A stretch of DNA of 38,307 bases, taken from contig PKXF01000004.1 of NCBI GenBank assembly GCA_003133385.1, forward strand, positions 1 through 38,307, given 5' to 3'. Each line of letters opens with the position of its first letter. Positions within the stretch are counted from its first letter, which is position 1. The DNA is from Candidatus Saccharimonadota bacterium (GTDB lineage Bacteria > Patescibacteriota > Saccharimonadia > Saccharimonadales > UBA4665). The notes beneath the pieces were generated by a model that saw nothing but the letters and a program-made list of their open reading frames with translations, ran no database searches and was not told where the DNA came from. Position numbers and translations under genes: made by a program. Of the stretch, positions 31,074 through 38,307 are shown one piece after another.

Positions 31074-31166
31074 GCTTACAAATACCTATTAGCCTTTCCT
31101 TTATATCGGGCATCTGTAGTTAGTTCAAGCTTGCATACCGTAAAGGCGTAAGGGAGAATACATAAC

Positions 31167-31805
31167 ATGCACCAAGTGCCACAACACGTACCGTCAGTTA
31201 TCCATGCCTTAATACCAGTTGTTAACAAGTACGGTTATCTGGCCGTATTCAGCTTTCTGTTCCTTGAGGACTTCGGCCTGTTAGTACCTGGGGAGACCGT
31301 CCTTATAACAGCGGCTGTTTTTGCCGGCCTGGGCGATCTGAATATAGTCTTGGTGTTTTTGGTTGGATTCGCTGGCGCCGTTTTAGGTGATAACCTAAGT
31401 TTCGCGATAGGCGAATATGGCGGCCACCCTCTTGCCGCGCGGTTTGGCAAATATATATTCTTAACGCCAAAACGAATTGCTGATGCCGAAGCCTTTTATA
31501 ACCGTAATGGCGGCAAAGTCGTGGCTGTCGCCAGATTTATTAACGGATTACGGCAATTGAACGGTTTTGCGGCCGGTTTAAGCGAAATGAAATGGCCTAA
31601 GTTTTTAACCTTCAATGCCATTGGTGCAGCGTTATGGGTGGGCGTTTGGTCGGCTGTCGGCTACGAGGGCGGCAACCATATCTCAACGTTCTTGCGCTAT
31701 CAACTGTACCTAAGCATAGTCACCGTAAGCGCACTTATAATATTTGTAATTATCAAGGTCGTGAAGAAAAAAAGAGCCAAGCCTGCCCCTAAAGTAAAGT
31801 TATGA
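31167..31805 (+). CDS. DedA family (VTT domain) membrane protein
   Basis: A 212-residue membrane protein of the DedA/VTT family, linked to undecaprenyl-phosphate or phospholipid flipping. The family features are VFSFLFLEDFGLLVPGETVL, with Glu and Pro in the first re-entrant loop, the Gly-rich GFAGAVLGDNLSFAIGEYGG, and VVAVARFINGLRQLNGFAAG, the conserved Arg-containing second re-entrant segment. The tail is basic (KVVKKKRAKPAPKVKL). AAGGGAGA lies 10-17 nt before ATG. It may recycle lipid carriers for the wall and glycan enzymes nearby, but the substrate is unproved. Confidence 0.93.
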   Translation: MHQVPQHVPSVIHALIPVVNKYGYLAVFSFLFLEDFGLLVPGETVLITAAVFAGLGDLNIVLVFLVGFAGAVLGDNLSFAIGEYGGHPLAARFGKYIFLTPKRIADAEAFYNRNGGKVVAVARFINGLRQLNGFAAGLSEMKWPKFLTFNAIGAALWVGVWSAVGYEGGNHISTFLRYQLYLSIVTVSALIIFVIIKVVKKKRAKPAPKVKL

Positions 31806-31807
31806 AT

Positions 31808-31975
31808 TTACGGTGCGCCAGGAGAGCGCTGGCTGGCTATGGCCGTTGCCGTCGCGCCATCATTACTATAAGTCTGTTTTAACGATTGAAGCTCAGGCAT
31901 TACGACCTTATTTAATACATACATAGGTGCGATGACGAAAATAACTACAAATACCCCAAGAGATAACAAGCGCAT
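31808..31975 (-). CDS. Small membrane-anchored protein, tentative
   Basis: A 55-residue frame in an otherwise empty 320-bp gap. The N-terminal hydrophobic helix (LLSLGVFVVIFVIAPMYVL, 3-21) is followed by a polar tail with NKVVMPELQSLKQTYSN and a short Ala/Thr part. On the minus strand TTTACA, 17 nt and TAGCAT precede it, the -10 ending 7 nt before ATG as in other leaderless genes here. Its stop lies 3 nt after the end of the convergent DedA gene. No Shine-Dalgarno; I do not recognise it. Confidence 0.5.
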   Translation of the reverse strand: MRLLSLGVFVVIFVIAPMYVLNKVVMPELQSLKQTYSNDGATATAIASQRSPGAP

Positions 31976-32114
31976 AATTCGTATGCTATCAGCTATCTAG
32001 TGGCATGTAAATTGCTCATGCTGACTATTTTTGTCACTAGTCATCCAAGCTTATTGTTTACCCAAAATATATTATTATTGAGGCTCTACTAATTAAAAAC
32101 ACCGAAGAGTACAA

Positions 32115-32120
32115 TAAAAT
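32115..32120 (+). promoter_or_regulatory. -10 element of the PIG-V-like gene
   Basis: TAAAAT ends 8 nt before ATG at 32129 (an overlapping TACAAT, 32110-32115, is an alternative). No Shine-Dalgarno. Confidence 0.45.
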
Positions 32121-32128
32121 AAACAGTT

Positions 32129-33265
32129 ATGTTCAGTAAAGTCCCAGTATTACAGTATATACATCTATTAATGATAAAGGCCCGACAGGCGCTGTCTAAA
32201 GGCATGGCCACTAATGAGCTGCTGCTGGCGGTAGCATTGTCGCTCATGATAATAATACTTGGCGTCGGCCTGGGTTGGGAGGGCAACAAAGTTACGCCGG
32301 TTAACCCGGCAACATCAGCCCACTATAACCTGGAACCTAATAACCGCTTAAGCTTCATGTCCAATTGGGATGGCCCTAATTATCTTGATATCGCCCAGCA
32401 TGGATACGCCAACAAGGACGAAGCCAACTTTTTCCCTCTATACCCTTTAACTGTGCGGTTCGTCCATACTTTCGTTAAATCATTGCTCGATAGCGGACTT
32501 ATCGTAGCCTGGCTAAGCCTTGTCGGAGCGGTCTATTTTTATTTAAAAATAGTCAAGCAGCTATACCACATCAAGGACAACCTGGAAGCTATGCGCGGAG
32601 TCTTATTTTTTATACTGTTCCCGACGGCCGTGTTTCTAATGGCCACCTACACCGAAGGTCTTTTTGCATTTCTGGCGCTAGGGGCGATATATTACGCACT
32701 GCGCAAAAAATATATAGCGGCTGGCCTGTTCGCCATGTTATCTACGGCGACGCACGTCGACGGAATGTTTGTCGTGCTTCTTGTTGGCATGCTAATGCTG
32801 GAAGACCGTGTAAGACCCCTAAAAATCGCTGCCTCTGTGGCAATCGGAACCTTGGGACTGGCAGCTTTCATGACGTGGCAAAAGATTAAGTTTAATAATC
32901 CTTTGGAATTTATTACCGCTCAAAAGGGCCATAGCTGGCTGAATTTGAGCGATGCTCACTTCTTAAGGCTAATTGTTAGCCTTAACGGAATTTTTGTACT
33001 ACTGCTTCTAGTGTCAGCTCTGTATTGGTGGCCGCGCCGGAAAAGTTTCTCCATATTCTCACTGATGTATGCCAGCACCTTCTTCTTCGTCGGTAAAGAT
33101 CTTGGCGGACTAGGACGTTATTCACTTGTAGCTTTTCCGCTTCAGCTCATGTTCTACGACTACTTCCGGAATAAAAAAGCGATTTATCCGCTTGTTATAG
33201 CCCTGAGCGCCATACTCTGGACGTTCTTCACGCTTCACTATGCCGGCGGTTACACCGGCGGCTAG
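32129..33265 (+). CDS. GT-C mannosyltransferase-like membrane protein (PIG-V family-like)
   Basis: A 378-residue membrane protein with about nine helices. The first outside loop has FMSNWDGPNYLDIAQHGY and NFFPLYPLTVRFVH, the WDxxxY and FFPLYP motifs of PIG-V-type mannosyltransferases; the Asp of NWDG is the likely catalytic residue. Such enzymes take mannose from polyprenyl-phosphate-mannose outside the membrane. Conserved ALRKKYIAAGLFAMLSTATH and DLGGLGRYSLVAFPLQ follow. The gene converges with dipZ and their stop codons share CTAG. A role in surface glycan or glycolipid decoration is likely. Confidence 0.82.
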   Translation: MFSKVPVLQYIHLLMIKARQALSKGMATNELLLAVALSLMIIILGVGLGWEGNKVTPVNPATSAHYNLEPNNRLSFMSNWDGPNYLDIAQHGYANKDEANFFPLYPLTVRFVHTFVKSLLDSGLIVAWLSLVGAVYFYLKIVKQLYHIKDNLEAMRGVLFFILFPTAVFLMATYTEGLFAFLALGAIYYALRKKYIAAGLFAMLSTATHVDGMFVVLLVGMLMLEDRVRPLKIAASVAIGTLGLAAFMTWQKIKFNNPLEFITAQKGHSWLNLSDAHFLRLIVSLNGIFVLLLLVSALYWWPRRKSFSIFSLMYASTFFFVGKDLGGLGRYSLVAFPLQLMFYDYFRNKKAIYPLVIALSAILWTFFTLHYAGGYTGG

Positions 33266-34959
33266 CTGCCAAACGTAAAGGTATATAGCGACACGCCGCT
33301 TGGCAAGTGCAAGGTAACGGTTGTGCTGCCTAACTCTTTAAGTGAAACAATGTGGTAAAGCCGGGCACTGTTGACCATGACAGTCCCGCCCGGCGCATCG
33401 CTGCCGTACTCACCAGCAACGCTGGCGGGTAAGCTGACAGTTACAGGATCACTGGCGCCGTTGGCATTAGTGGCAACCATATAAACATCTTTGGCGCTTA
33501 CGTTGAAGCTGAGCGTGTTATTGCCAGAAACCGTCGTGATAGGCTGGGCAGCGATGTTCCAGGTACCGCCCAGCGTCCACTGATTTTGGGCAAGACCAGC
33601 AGCCGGCATAAAGCTGGCGGTTCCATCGTTCAAAGCCGGCGAACCGGTATAATTTTGGGTCCGGTCGGTACCGAAATAGGTTTCCGGAGTCTGCTCCTGG
33701 GTAATAGGCACGGCACCGGCCGGCGTCTTTAGCGGCTGGTTGATGCCGAGCAGTTGCTGGATAGCCTGCTCAGTCTTGCCATAATCTCCCTCGCCCAGGC
33801 TGACGTAGCGGATATTGCCGGATTTATCTATAAGGTAATCTGCCGGCCAGGAATCGTTTTGGAAGGCATTCCAGGTATCGTAGTTATTATCCAGGGCCAC
33901 CGGGTATTTTATTCCATGGCTTGCTACAGCCGCCGCTACGTTATTCGGGTCATGTTCAAAGGCAAATTCCGGCGTGTTGATGCCGAGTATGACGAAGCCC
34001 TTATTGTTATAGGCTGAGTACCACTTTTCAAGGTATGGCAAGGTCCTGAGGCAGTTAATGCAAGAATAGGTCCAAAAATCCACCAAAACTACCTTGCCGC
34101 GTAATTGGGGAAGCGTCAGCGGCGGGCTGTTAATCCAGCTGGTGAGCCCTTGGAGCTGCGGTGCCGGAACAGGCTGGACATTTAAGACGCTGCTATTGCC
34201 TAAGTTATGCGTAAGAGCGTGGTGCTGTTGTTGTTTCTCCAGTAAAACCCGCTCAATCTTAGTTTCATCGAAGGGCAGGTGATTGGCGACCCACAGCTCG
34301 GCCCTGATTTGGTATCCGGCTATAAAGGCTAGGCCGATTACAATAAACACCACGCCTAGAGACCTGCGGAACAGGCTATGTGTATTAATCGCCCAAGGGA
34401 AGCGGGTTATATACTTCCTGCCCGTTACCAGGATAATTAGCAGGATTGCTACCAGCCCGAGAGTGTAGGCGACTAGGTATATGAGCCCTGCTGCCAGGCT
34501 GCTTGGTAATATTGAGGCAAGGATGAAGGCGTAGGTCGGGCTGCAGCTCGAGAATACCGGGCCGAGGGCAATACCGGTTAATACCGGCGCTACGAGCTGG
34601 TTCTGGCTTTTTTCGCTTCTTCCAAGCCAGCGCAGTGAAGCCGCTTCCAGATTCATGGACACAACCAGTTTTTCCCATAGTTCAGGTACGGCGGACGCCA
34701 GGCCTAGGGCAATCAGCAGACCGCCCGAAAAGTCGCTCAGAACATTCGGCGAAAGGTTCACAAGTACCGTACTGACTTTCAGCAAAAGCGTGAAAAATAC
34801 GATCGAGAAAGCCAGCGACGCTACAATAACGTACGGCCGGGCCCGGTCCTTGGTCTTACCGCTCAGCGTACCGCCCACCATAACCGGTAAAACCGGCAGC
34901 ACGCAAGGCGCTAGGATAGTTAATACTCCCGCTAAGAAACTTATAAGCAAAAGAAGCAT
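33262..34959 (-). CDS. DipZ-like protein: CcdA, thioredoxin-like and C-terminal domain
   Basis: A 565-residue protein that passes electrons to the outside for thiol redox. The CcdA domain (1-220) has six helices, with Cys19 in LAPCVLPVLP and Cys139 in SSCSPTYAF as its reactive pair. A TlpA/thioredoxin-like domain follows (about 280-410) with WTYSCINCLRTL (CxxC at 300 and 303), the cis-Pro in WPADYLID, and then a C-terminal beta-rich domain typical of DipZ (about 420-565). Fusions of this kind are known from mycobacteria. A thioredoxin would donate electrons on the inside. It offers a second electron route out of the cell besides the flavin operon. Confidence 0.93.
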   Translation of the reverse strand: MLLLLISFLAGVLTILAPCVLPVLPVMVGGTLSGKTKDRARPYVIVASLAFSIVFFTLLLKVSTVLVNLSPNVLSDFSGGLLIALGLASAVPELWEKLVVSMNLEAASLRWLGRSEKSQNQLVAPVLTGIALGPVFSSCSPTYAFILASILPSSLAAGLIYLVAYTLGLVAILLIILVTGRKYITRFPWAINTHSLFRRSLGVVFIVIGLAFIAGYQIRAELWVANHLPFDETKIERVLLEKQQQHHALTHNLGNSSVLNVQPVPAPQLQGLTSWINSPPLTLPQLRGKVVLVDFWTYSCINCLRTLPYLEKWYSAYNNKGFVILGINTPEFAFEHDPNNVAAAVASHGIKYPVALDNNYDTWNAFQNDSWPADYLIDKSGNIRYVSLGEGDYGKTEQAIQQLLGINQPLKTPAGAVPITQEQTPETYFGTDRTQNYTGSPALNDGTASFMPAAGLAQNQWTLGGTWNIAAQPITTVSGNNTLSFNVSAKDVYMVATNANGASDPVTVSLPASVAGEYGSDAPGGTVMVNSARLYHIVSLKELGSTTVTLHLPSGVSLYTFTFGS

Positions 34960-35087
34960 AGCTTTAGTATAGAGTAGTGAAGCTGTTATTCAACTGAAAA
35001 CCCGGGCTAGCAATCGCCGAGACTTGTATGTAATAATATTTGTCTTAGTATGGTCTTAAAATCACTTAAAAGAAGCAAAGGAATAGC

Positions 35088-35963
35088 TTGGCTAAGCGTT
35101 TAGGCATTGTCGGTAACGGGCGGATTGGCGCGGCACTCGGCGGGGCACTCTCGAGAGATAACTGGCGCGTCAAATATTTTGATGCCCGTAAGGAAGTAAG
35201 CGGCGTCAAAAGTCTGGATGAGTTGGGCAAGACTAGCGACGTCATTATTATCGCCGCACCGTCCTGGACTAACCGAGATATTGCCACTGAGCTAAAGCCC
35301 CATGCCAAAGATAAGCTTATAGTAACCGTTGCTAAAGGGGTGGAGCCGGGCTTCCTAACCATGGAGGACATGCTCACGGAGGTAAGCGGCGGCCATTTCG
35401 ACCACGGGGTGTTATACGGCCCGATGTTAGCCAGCGAAATAGCTAACCAGAAACCCGCCACTATTTTGCTGGCCACCGCCTCAAGCAAGTGGTCAAACAG
35501 CTTCTCAGGTAATTCGAAGCTCAAAATTATATATAGTGACGACCCAACGAGTATCGCGCTCTGCGGGGTGTTGAAGAATATTTTTGCCATATCATTAGGA
35601 ATCAATGACGGCCTGGAACTTGGACATAACAGCAAAGGCGCGCTGGCCGTCAGTATTATTGATGAGTTCCAACGTCTACTAAGTGACCTGGGCGGTGATC
35701 CTAAGCAGGCCAACAGTTTAGCCGGGCTTGGAGACTTATTGGCTACCGGTTGGAGCAATTTATCATTTAACCACCGCATGGGCACGCTGCTAGTTAAGGA
35801 CCCCGGAAACCACCCTCCAAAAGGCGAAGGCGTTGCCGCCCTAAAGGAGATTAAGGCAAAAGTCGATTTCACGGATTACCCGGTTCTCGGCGCAACCTAC
35901 CGTATAGTCTTTGAATCCGCTAAGCCCATATCAATTACCGGCCATATCCAAGCGCCGGCCTAA
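35088..35963 (+). CDS. gpsA: NAD(P)H-dependent glycerol-3-phosphate dehydrogenase (GpsA-like)
   Basis: GpsA reduces dihydroxyacetone phosphate to sn-glycerol-3-phosphate for lipid synthesis. The 291-residue protein has the Rossmann loop GIVGNGRIGAALGGAL, then VTVAKGVEP with the catalytic Lys, GLELGHNSKGALAVSIIDEF and GLGDLLATGWSNLSFNHRMG, the last two matching the C-terminal helical domain of GpsA. It is about 40 residues shorter than E. coli GpsA. The start is TTG at 35088, with AAAGGAA 5 nt before it. The inositol-3-phosphate synthase gene follows 67 nt downstream, so lipid head-group precursors are made from neighbouring genes. Confidence 0.83.
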   Translation: MAKRLGIVGNGRIGAALGGALSRDNWRVKYFDARKEVSGVKSLDELGKTSDVIIIAAPSWTNRDIATELKPHAKDKLIVTVAKGVEPGFLTMEDMLTEVSGGHFDHGVLYGPMLASEIANQKPATILLATASSKWSNSFSGNSKLKIIYSDDPTSIALCGVLKNIFAISLGINDGLELGHNSKGALAVSIIDEFQRLLSDLGGDPKQANSLAGLGDLLATGWSNLSFNHRMGTLLVKDPGNHPPKGEGVAALKEIKAKVDFTDYPVLGATYRIVFESAKPISITGHIQAPA

Positions 35964-35986
35964 CCAGCCCGATTACCGGTAAAGTC

Positions 35987-35995
35987 TGGTATAAT
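35987..35995 (+). promoter_or_regulatory. Extended -10 promoter of the inositol-3-phosphate synthase gene
   Basis: TGGTATAAT, with a leader of about 29 nt to ATG at 36031. The leader has no Shine-Dalgarno. Confidence 0.6.
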
Positions 35996-36030
35996 CATAT
36001 TCACCATTTAACTTTCGACAATTCACTCAT

Positions 36031-37182
36031 ATGGCTACCGCCCGTCCCAAAAAAATTAGAATAGCAGTTGCTGGTATCGGCAACTGTTTCTCAGCCCTTT
36101 ACCAGGGGTTTGCTTACTATAAGGAACACTCCGACGAAAACGTGCCAGGTCTGATGTTCGATGACATTGGCGGTTACGCTGCTACTGACATTGAAGTCGT
36201 GGCCGCTTTCGATGTCGACAAGCGAAAAGTCGGCAAACCGATTGGTAAGGCCATCTTTGCCAAGCCCAATTGCGCCCGGGTATTTATGGAAAAAGTGCCG
36301 GCCGGTTGCATCGTCCAGATGGGACCGGTTCTTGACGGCGTTTCCGACTATATGTTGGATCAGCCGGAAGAGTTAGGTTTTCGTATTGCTAAGGCTAAAC
36401 CGGTTGACGTAGCACGCGTCTTAAAAGACACCAAAGCCGATATTCTACTCAACTACCTGCCAGTGGGCTCCCAAGCTGCCACAGAATACTACGCCCAGGC
36501 CGCCATAGACGCCAAGGTTGCCTTTTTAAACTGTATACCGGTATTCATCGCCAGCGTTCCTAAGTGGGAACAGAAATTTATTGACGCCGGCTTGCCGCTT
36601 ATAGGCGACGATATGCGCAGTGCTTTCGGGGCTAGTATTTTGTCACAGGTATTACAGGAGCTGGCTTTTGACCGCGGTTTCCAGGTTGATTTCCACCAGC
36701 AGATAAACATTGGCGGCAACACCGACTTTAACAATATGATGGTCCAGTCTAGGCTGGCATCAAAGAAAGAGTCCAAAGAGAACGTAATAAGGGCCCAAAA
36801 CGACCTACGGGGCATACCGGTACCAAAATACAGCTTGTTTGCCGGCCCGAGCACCCATTTGCCTTACTTAGAGGACAATAAAGTGGCTTACTTTAACTTG
36901 CGCCTACGCGGCTTCGGTAACGCCCCCGTTAACGTTGATATAAAACTATCGGTGCAAGACTCTGAAAATAGCGCCGGCGTTGTCATAGACGCTATCCGTT
37001 ATTTGCAAGTAGCCCGTGAACTTGGAGTAGTCGGAGCCTTGCGTGGTCCTAGTGCTTGGACCCAGAAAACGCCGCCCGTGCAAATGCAGTACGCTGATGC
37101 CAAAGAAGCTTGTGAGCAGCTTGCCAAGCGTCAGCTGGATGCCCGTCACCACAATCAAAAACCGGCAACTGCACGCTCCTAA
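36031..37182 (+). CDS. Inositol-3-phosphate synthase
   Basis: The enzyme turns glucose-6-phosphate into myo-inositol-3-phosphate with bound NAD. The 383 residues match the short actinobacterial/archaeal type: Rossmann motif VAGIGNCFSALYQG (near 11-24), AAFDVDKRKVGK, LNYLPVGSQAATEYY, FLNCIPVFIAS, IGDDMRSAFGASI and INIGGNTDFNNM. The catalytic lysines lie in the region SRLASKKESKENV and in SVQDSENSAG and after. No Shine-Dalgarno; TG-extended -10 upstream. The product could feed inositol phospholipids and, with the PimA-like GT4s, mannosylated forms. It ends 1 nt from the convergent pgl. Confidence 0.93.
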   Translation: MATARPKKIRIAVAGIGNCFSALYQGFAYYKEHSDENVPGLMFDDIGGYAATDIEVVAAFDVDKRKVGKPIGKAIFAKPNCARVFMEKVPAGCIVQMGPVLDGVSDYMLDQPEELGFRIAKAKPVDVARVLKDTKADILLNYLPVGSQAATEYYAQAAIDAKVAFLNCIPVFIASVPKWEQKFIDAGLPLIGDDMRSAFGASILSQVLQELAFDRGFQVDFHQQINIGGNTDFNNMMVQSRLASKKESKENVIRAQNDLRGIPVPKYSLFAGPSTHLPYLEDNKVAYFNLRLRGFGNAPVNVDIKLSVQDSENSAGVVIDAIRYLQVARELGVVGALRGPSAWTQKTPPVQMQYADAKEACEQLAKRQLDARHHNQKPATARS

Positions 37183-37183
37183 A

Positions 37184-37921
37184 CTAATCTTCAAGCCGGC
37201 TTGCGGCTGACTCGTCAATTAGCCAGGTAACCTGGCCGCCGCCAGCTTCAATAGCACTAACAGCTTGGTTAATAGGCAGGGAGCCATCGCCCCCGAAGAC
37301 CTTAGCTATGATTTCCGACTTGCCATCGCCAGCCGCCATAATCAGGCAATTGCTGGACTTGCTAAGCGCCTTCAGTGTCAGGCTGATGCGCTCAGATGGC
37401 GGCTTCGGGGAATTATGCACGGGGATAACCAGCGGCCCCGTAATATGCAAGGCCGGATGGCCAGGGAACAGCGACAGAGTATGCCCGTCTTCGCCCATAC
37501 CGAGCCAGACTATGTCAAAGCTAGGAACGATATCACCTTCGGTCATTAAACTGGACAATTGCTGAATATAATCTTCCGCCGCAGCTTCCGGGCTTTGCTC
37601 GCTCTTTGGCTTCAGCTGATGTTCCACAGGCAAGCCGACAGCTTCAAGCAAGGCCTGGTTAATAAGAGGCCAATTGGCGTCGGGGCTGGTTAGTGGCACG
37701 CAGCGTTCGTCACCAATAGCTACAATAACCTTGCTCCAGTCAACTTTGTCAGCATAACTACTCGCTAGCAAACGGTAAGCCCCCATTGGCGCGCTACCGC
37801 CAGCTAGCAACCAGTTCGCCTGGCCGCGGCTAGCAACCGCCTTATTTAACACCTCCGCCGTTAATTCGGCGGCATTTGCAGCTATCGCCTCAAGATTGGA
37901 TTCTATTTGCACCTTGGCCAT
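37184..37921 (-). CDS. pgl: 6-phosphogluconolactonase
   Basis: Pgl hydrolyses 6-phosphogluconolactone in the oxidative pentose phosphate pathway. The 245-residue DevB/SOL-type protein has LLAGGSAPMGAYRLL, IVAIGDERCVPLTSPDANW (with the substrate Arg) and the signature WLGMGEDGHTLSLFPGHP, with the catalytic His. The length is right for the family. It is divergent from gnd, the next step in the pathway, over a 52-bp gap holding back-to-back -10 elements. Confidence 0.95.
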   Translation of the reverse strand: MAKVQIESNLEAIAANAAELTAEVLNKAVASRGQANWLLAGGSAPMGAYRLLASSYADKVDWSKVIVAIGDERCVPLTSPDANWPLINQALLEAVGLPVEHQLKPKSEQSPEAAAEDYIQQLSSLMTEGDIVPSFDIVWLGMGEDGHTLSLFPGHPALHITGPLVIPVHNSPKPPSERISLTLKALSKSSNCLIMAAGDGKSEIIAKVFGGDGSLPINQAVSAIEAGGGQVTWLIDESAASRLED

Positions 37922-37950
37922 TACTATATTTTCTACCCTCGTTGACTCAA

Positions 37951-37963
37951 ATTATACTATACT
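37951..37963. promoter_or_regulatory. Back-to-back -10 elements of pgl and gnd
   Basis: ATTATA-C-TATACT: TATAAT for pgl on the minus strand (37951-37956) and TATACT for gnd on the plus strand (37958-37963), 1 bp apart. The gnd ATG is 10 nt from its -10, that of pgl 29 nt. No good -35 on either side. Confidence 0.4.
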
Positions 37964-37973
37964 GGTTGTGAAC

Positions 37974-38307
37974 ATGGATGAAACACAGCCTACTGCAGAT
38001 ATTGCCGTAATCGGACTGGCGGTCATGGGCCAGAACCTGATCCTCAATATGAATGACCACGGTTTTACCGTGGTTGCTTTTAACCGCACACTCAGTAAAG
38101 TCGATGACTTCCTAGCCAATGAAGCCAAAGACACTAAAGTCATTGGCGCCCACTCCGTAGAGGAAATGGTAGCAAACCTAAAGAAGCCCCGCCGGATAAT
38201 GATGATGGTTAAAGCCGGCGATCCCGTTGATGAAACTATCACCCACGTCCTGCCGCACCTGGAACCAGGCGACATCATTATAGATGGCGGCAACTCGCTG
38301 TTTACCG
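37974..38307 (+). CDS. gnd: 6-phosphogluconate dehydrogenase, N-terminal part (cut by window end)
   Basis: Gnd decarboxylates 6-phosphogluconate to ribulose-5-phosphate with NAD(P)+. The visible 111 codons are the Rossmann domain: IAVIGLAVMGQNLILNMNDH with the GxAxxG loop, FNRTLSKVDDF with the NRT segment that selects NADP+, MMMVKAGDPVDETI and IIIDGGNSLF. The frame is open to the last base, so the gene continues beyond the window. ATG at 37974 is used; an in-frame GTG lies 6 nt earlier. No Shine-Dalgarno; TATACT lies 10 nt upstream. With pgl it supports an oxidative pentose phosphate branch. Confidence 0.93.
   Translation, partial: MDETQPTADIAVIGLAVMGQNLILNMNDHGFTVVAFNRTLSKVDDFLANEAKDTKVIGAHSVEEMVANLKKPRRIMMMVKAGDPVDETITHVLPHLEPGDIIIDGGNSLFT

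Noticed and set aside
37192-37203. CAAGCCGGCTTG palindrome as a terminator between the inositol synthase gene and pgl
   Set aside because: It lies inside pgl coding sequence, has no loop of its own and no T-run.
1-38307. UGA recoding (code 25) as in Gracilibacteria/SR1
   Set aside because: Genes such as recR end with TGA in the expected place, and core proteins need no internal TGA reading.
1-38307. CRISPR arrays, insertion sequences, integrases or rRNA
   Set aside because: None seen on either strand; the only repeats are the dispersed 29-bp units and local palindromes.

Overview
The window looks like a chromosomal segment of a Candidatus Saccharibacteria (TM7, Patescibacteria/CPR) genome, moderately GC-rich and tightly packed. 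The grounds are: a MurT/GatD pair, a CPR-style DnaX without its zinc module, a conserved Patescibacteria-type protein at 3779-4288, very short intergenic spaces, and TGA used as a normal stop (for example at the ends of recR and the gene at 7275-8471). That last point excludes the recoded code 25 of Gracilibacteria/SR1. The lineage call is inference from gene content; no database search was possible.

Layout. 1-1256: rplJ-rplL with a consensus promoter, an L10-type leader RNA and hairpins before and after. 1251-4288: a C39-like protein, a TSUP permease, two proteins of unknown function and a dispersed intergenic repeat. 4363-11927: a plus-strand housekeeping run, dnaX, dnaB, a GT-C-like membrane protein, ybaB, recR, a DHH phosphoesterase and cysS. 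11905-16262: a minus-strand envelope cluster (AI-2E-type transporter, two GT4 glycosyltransferases, an alpha/beta hydrolase). 16381-18282: a tRNA-rich accessory island with tRNA-Gln, a 2OG-Fe dioxygenase starting 5 nt after the tRNA CCA end, a tRNA half-gene, a MntA-HepT toxin-antitoxin pair, and tRNA-Trp/His/Cys. 18421-23297: small membrane proteins, VOC, SDR, an isoprenylcysteine methyltransferase-like protein and a DoxX-like protein. 23294-27138: a PadR pair, then a flavin electron-transfer operon (FMN-binding protein, ApbE, NqrB/RnfD-ferredoxin reductase fusion). 27293-31060: murT-gatD and a two-component system. 31167-38307: DedA, a PIG-V-like mannosyltransferase, DipZ, a GpsA-like dehydrogenase, inositol-3-phosphate synthase, and divergent pgl and gnd.

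How they fit together. Three themes recur. First, extracytosolic redox: the flavin operon and DipZ both move electrons across the single membrane. Second, envelope building: MurT/GatD amidation of peptidoglycan, PimA-like GT4s, GT-C enzymes, inositol-phosphate synthase and a GpsA-like enzyme. Third, an economical expression style: most operon-leading genes carry a -10 hexamer ending only 6-11 nt before the start codon with no Shine-Dalgarno, which predicts leaderless mRNAs, whereas several internal genes keep good Shine-Dalgarno sites. The family zinc ribbons of DnaX, RecR and MurT have lost their cysteines, and tRNA-His and tRNA-Cys share a coordinated change in the D-loop/T-loop contact.
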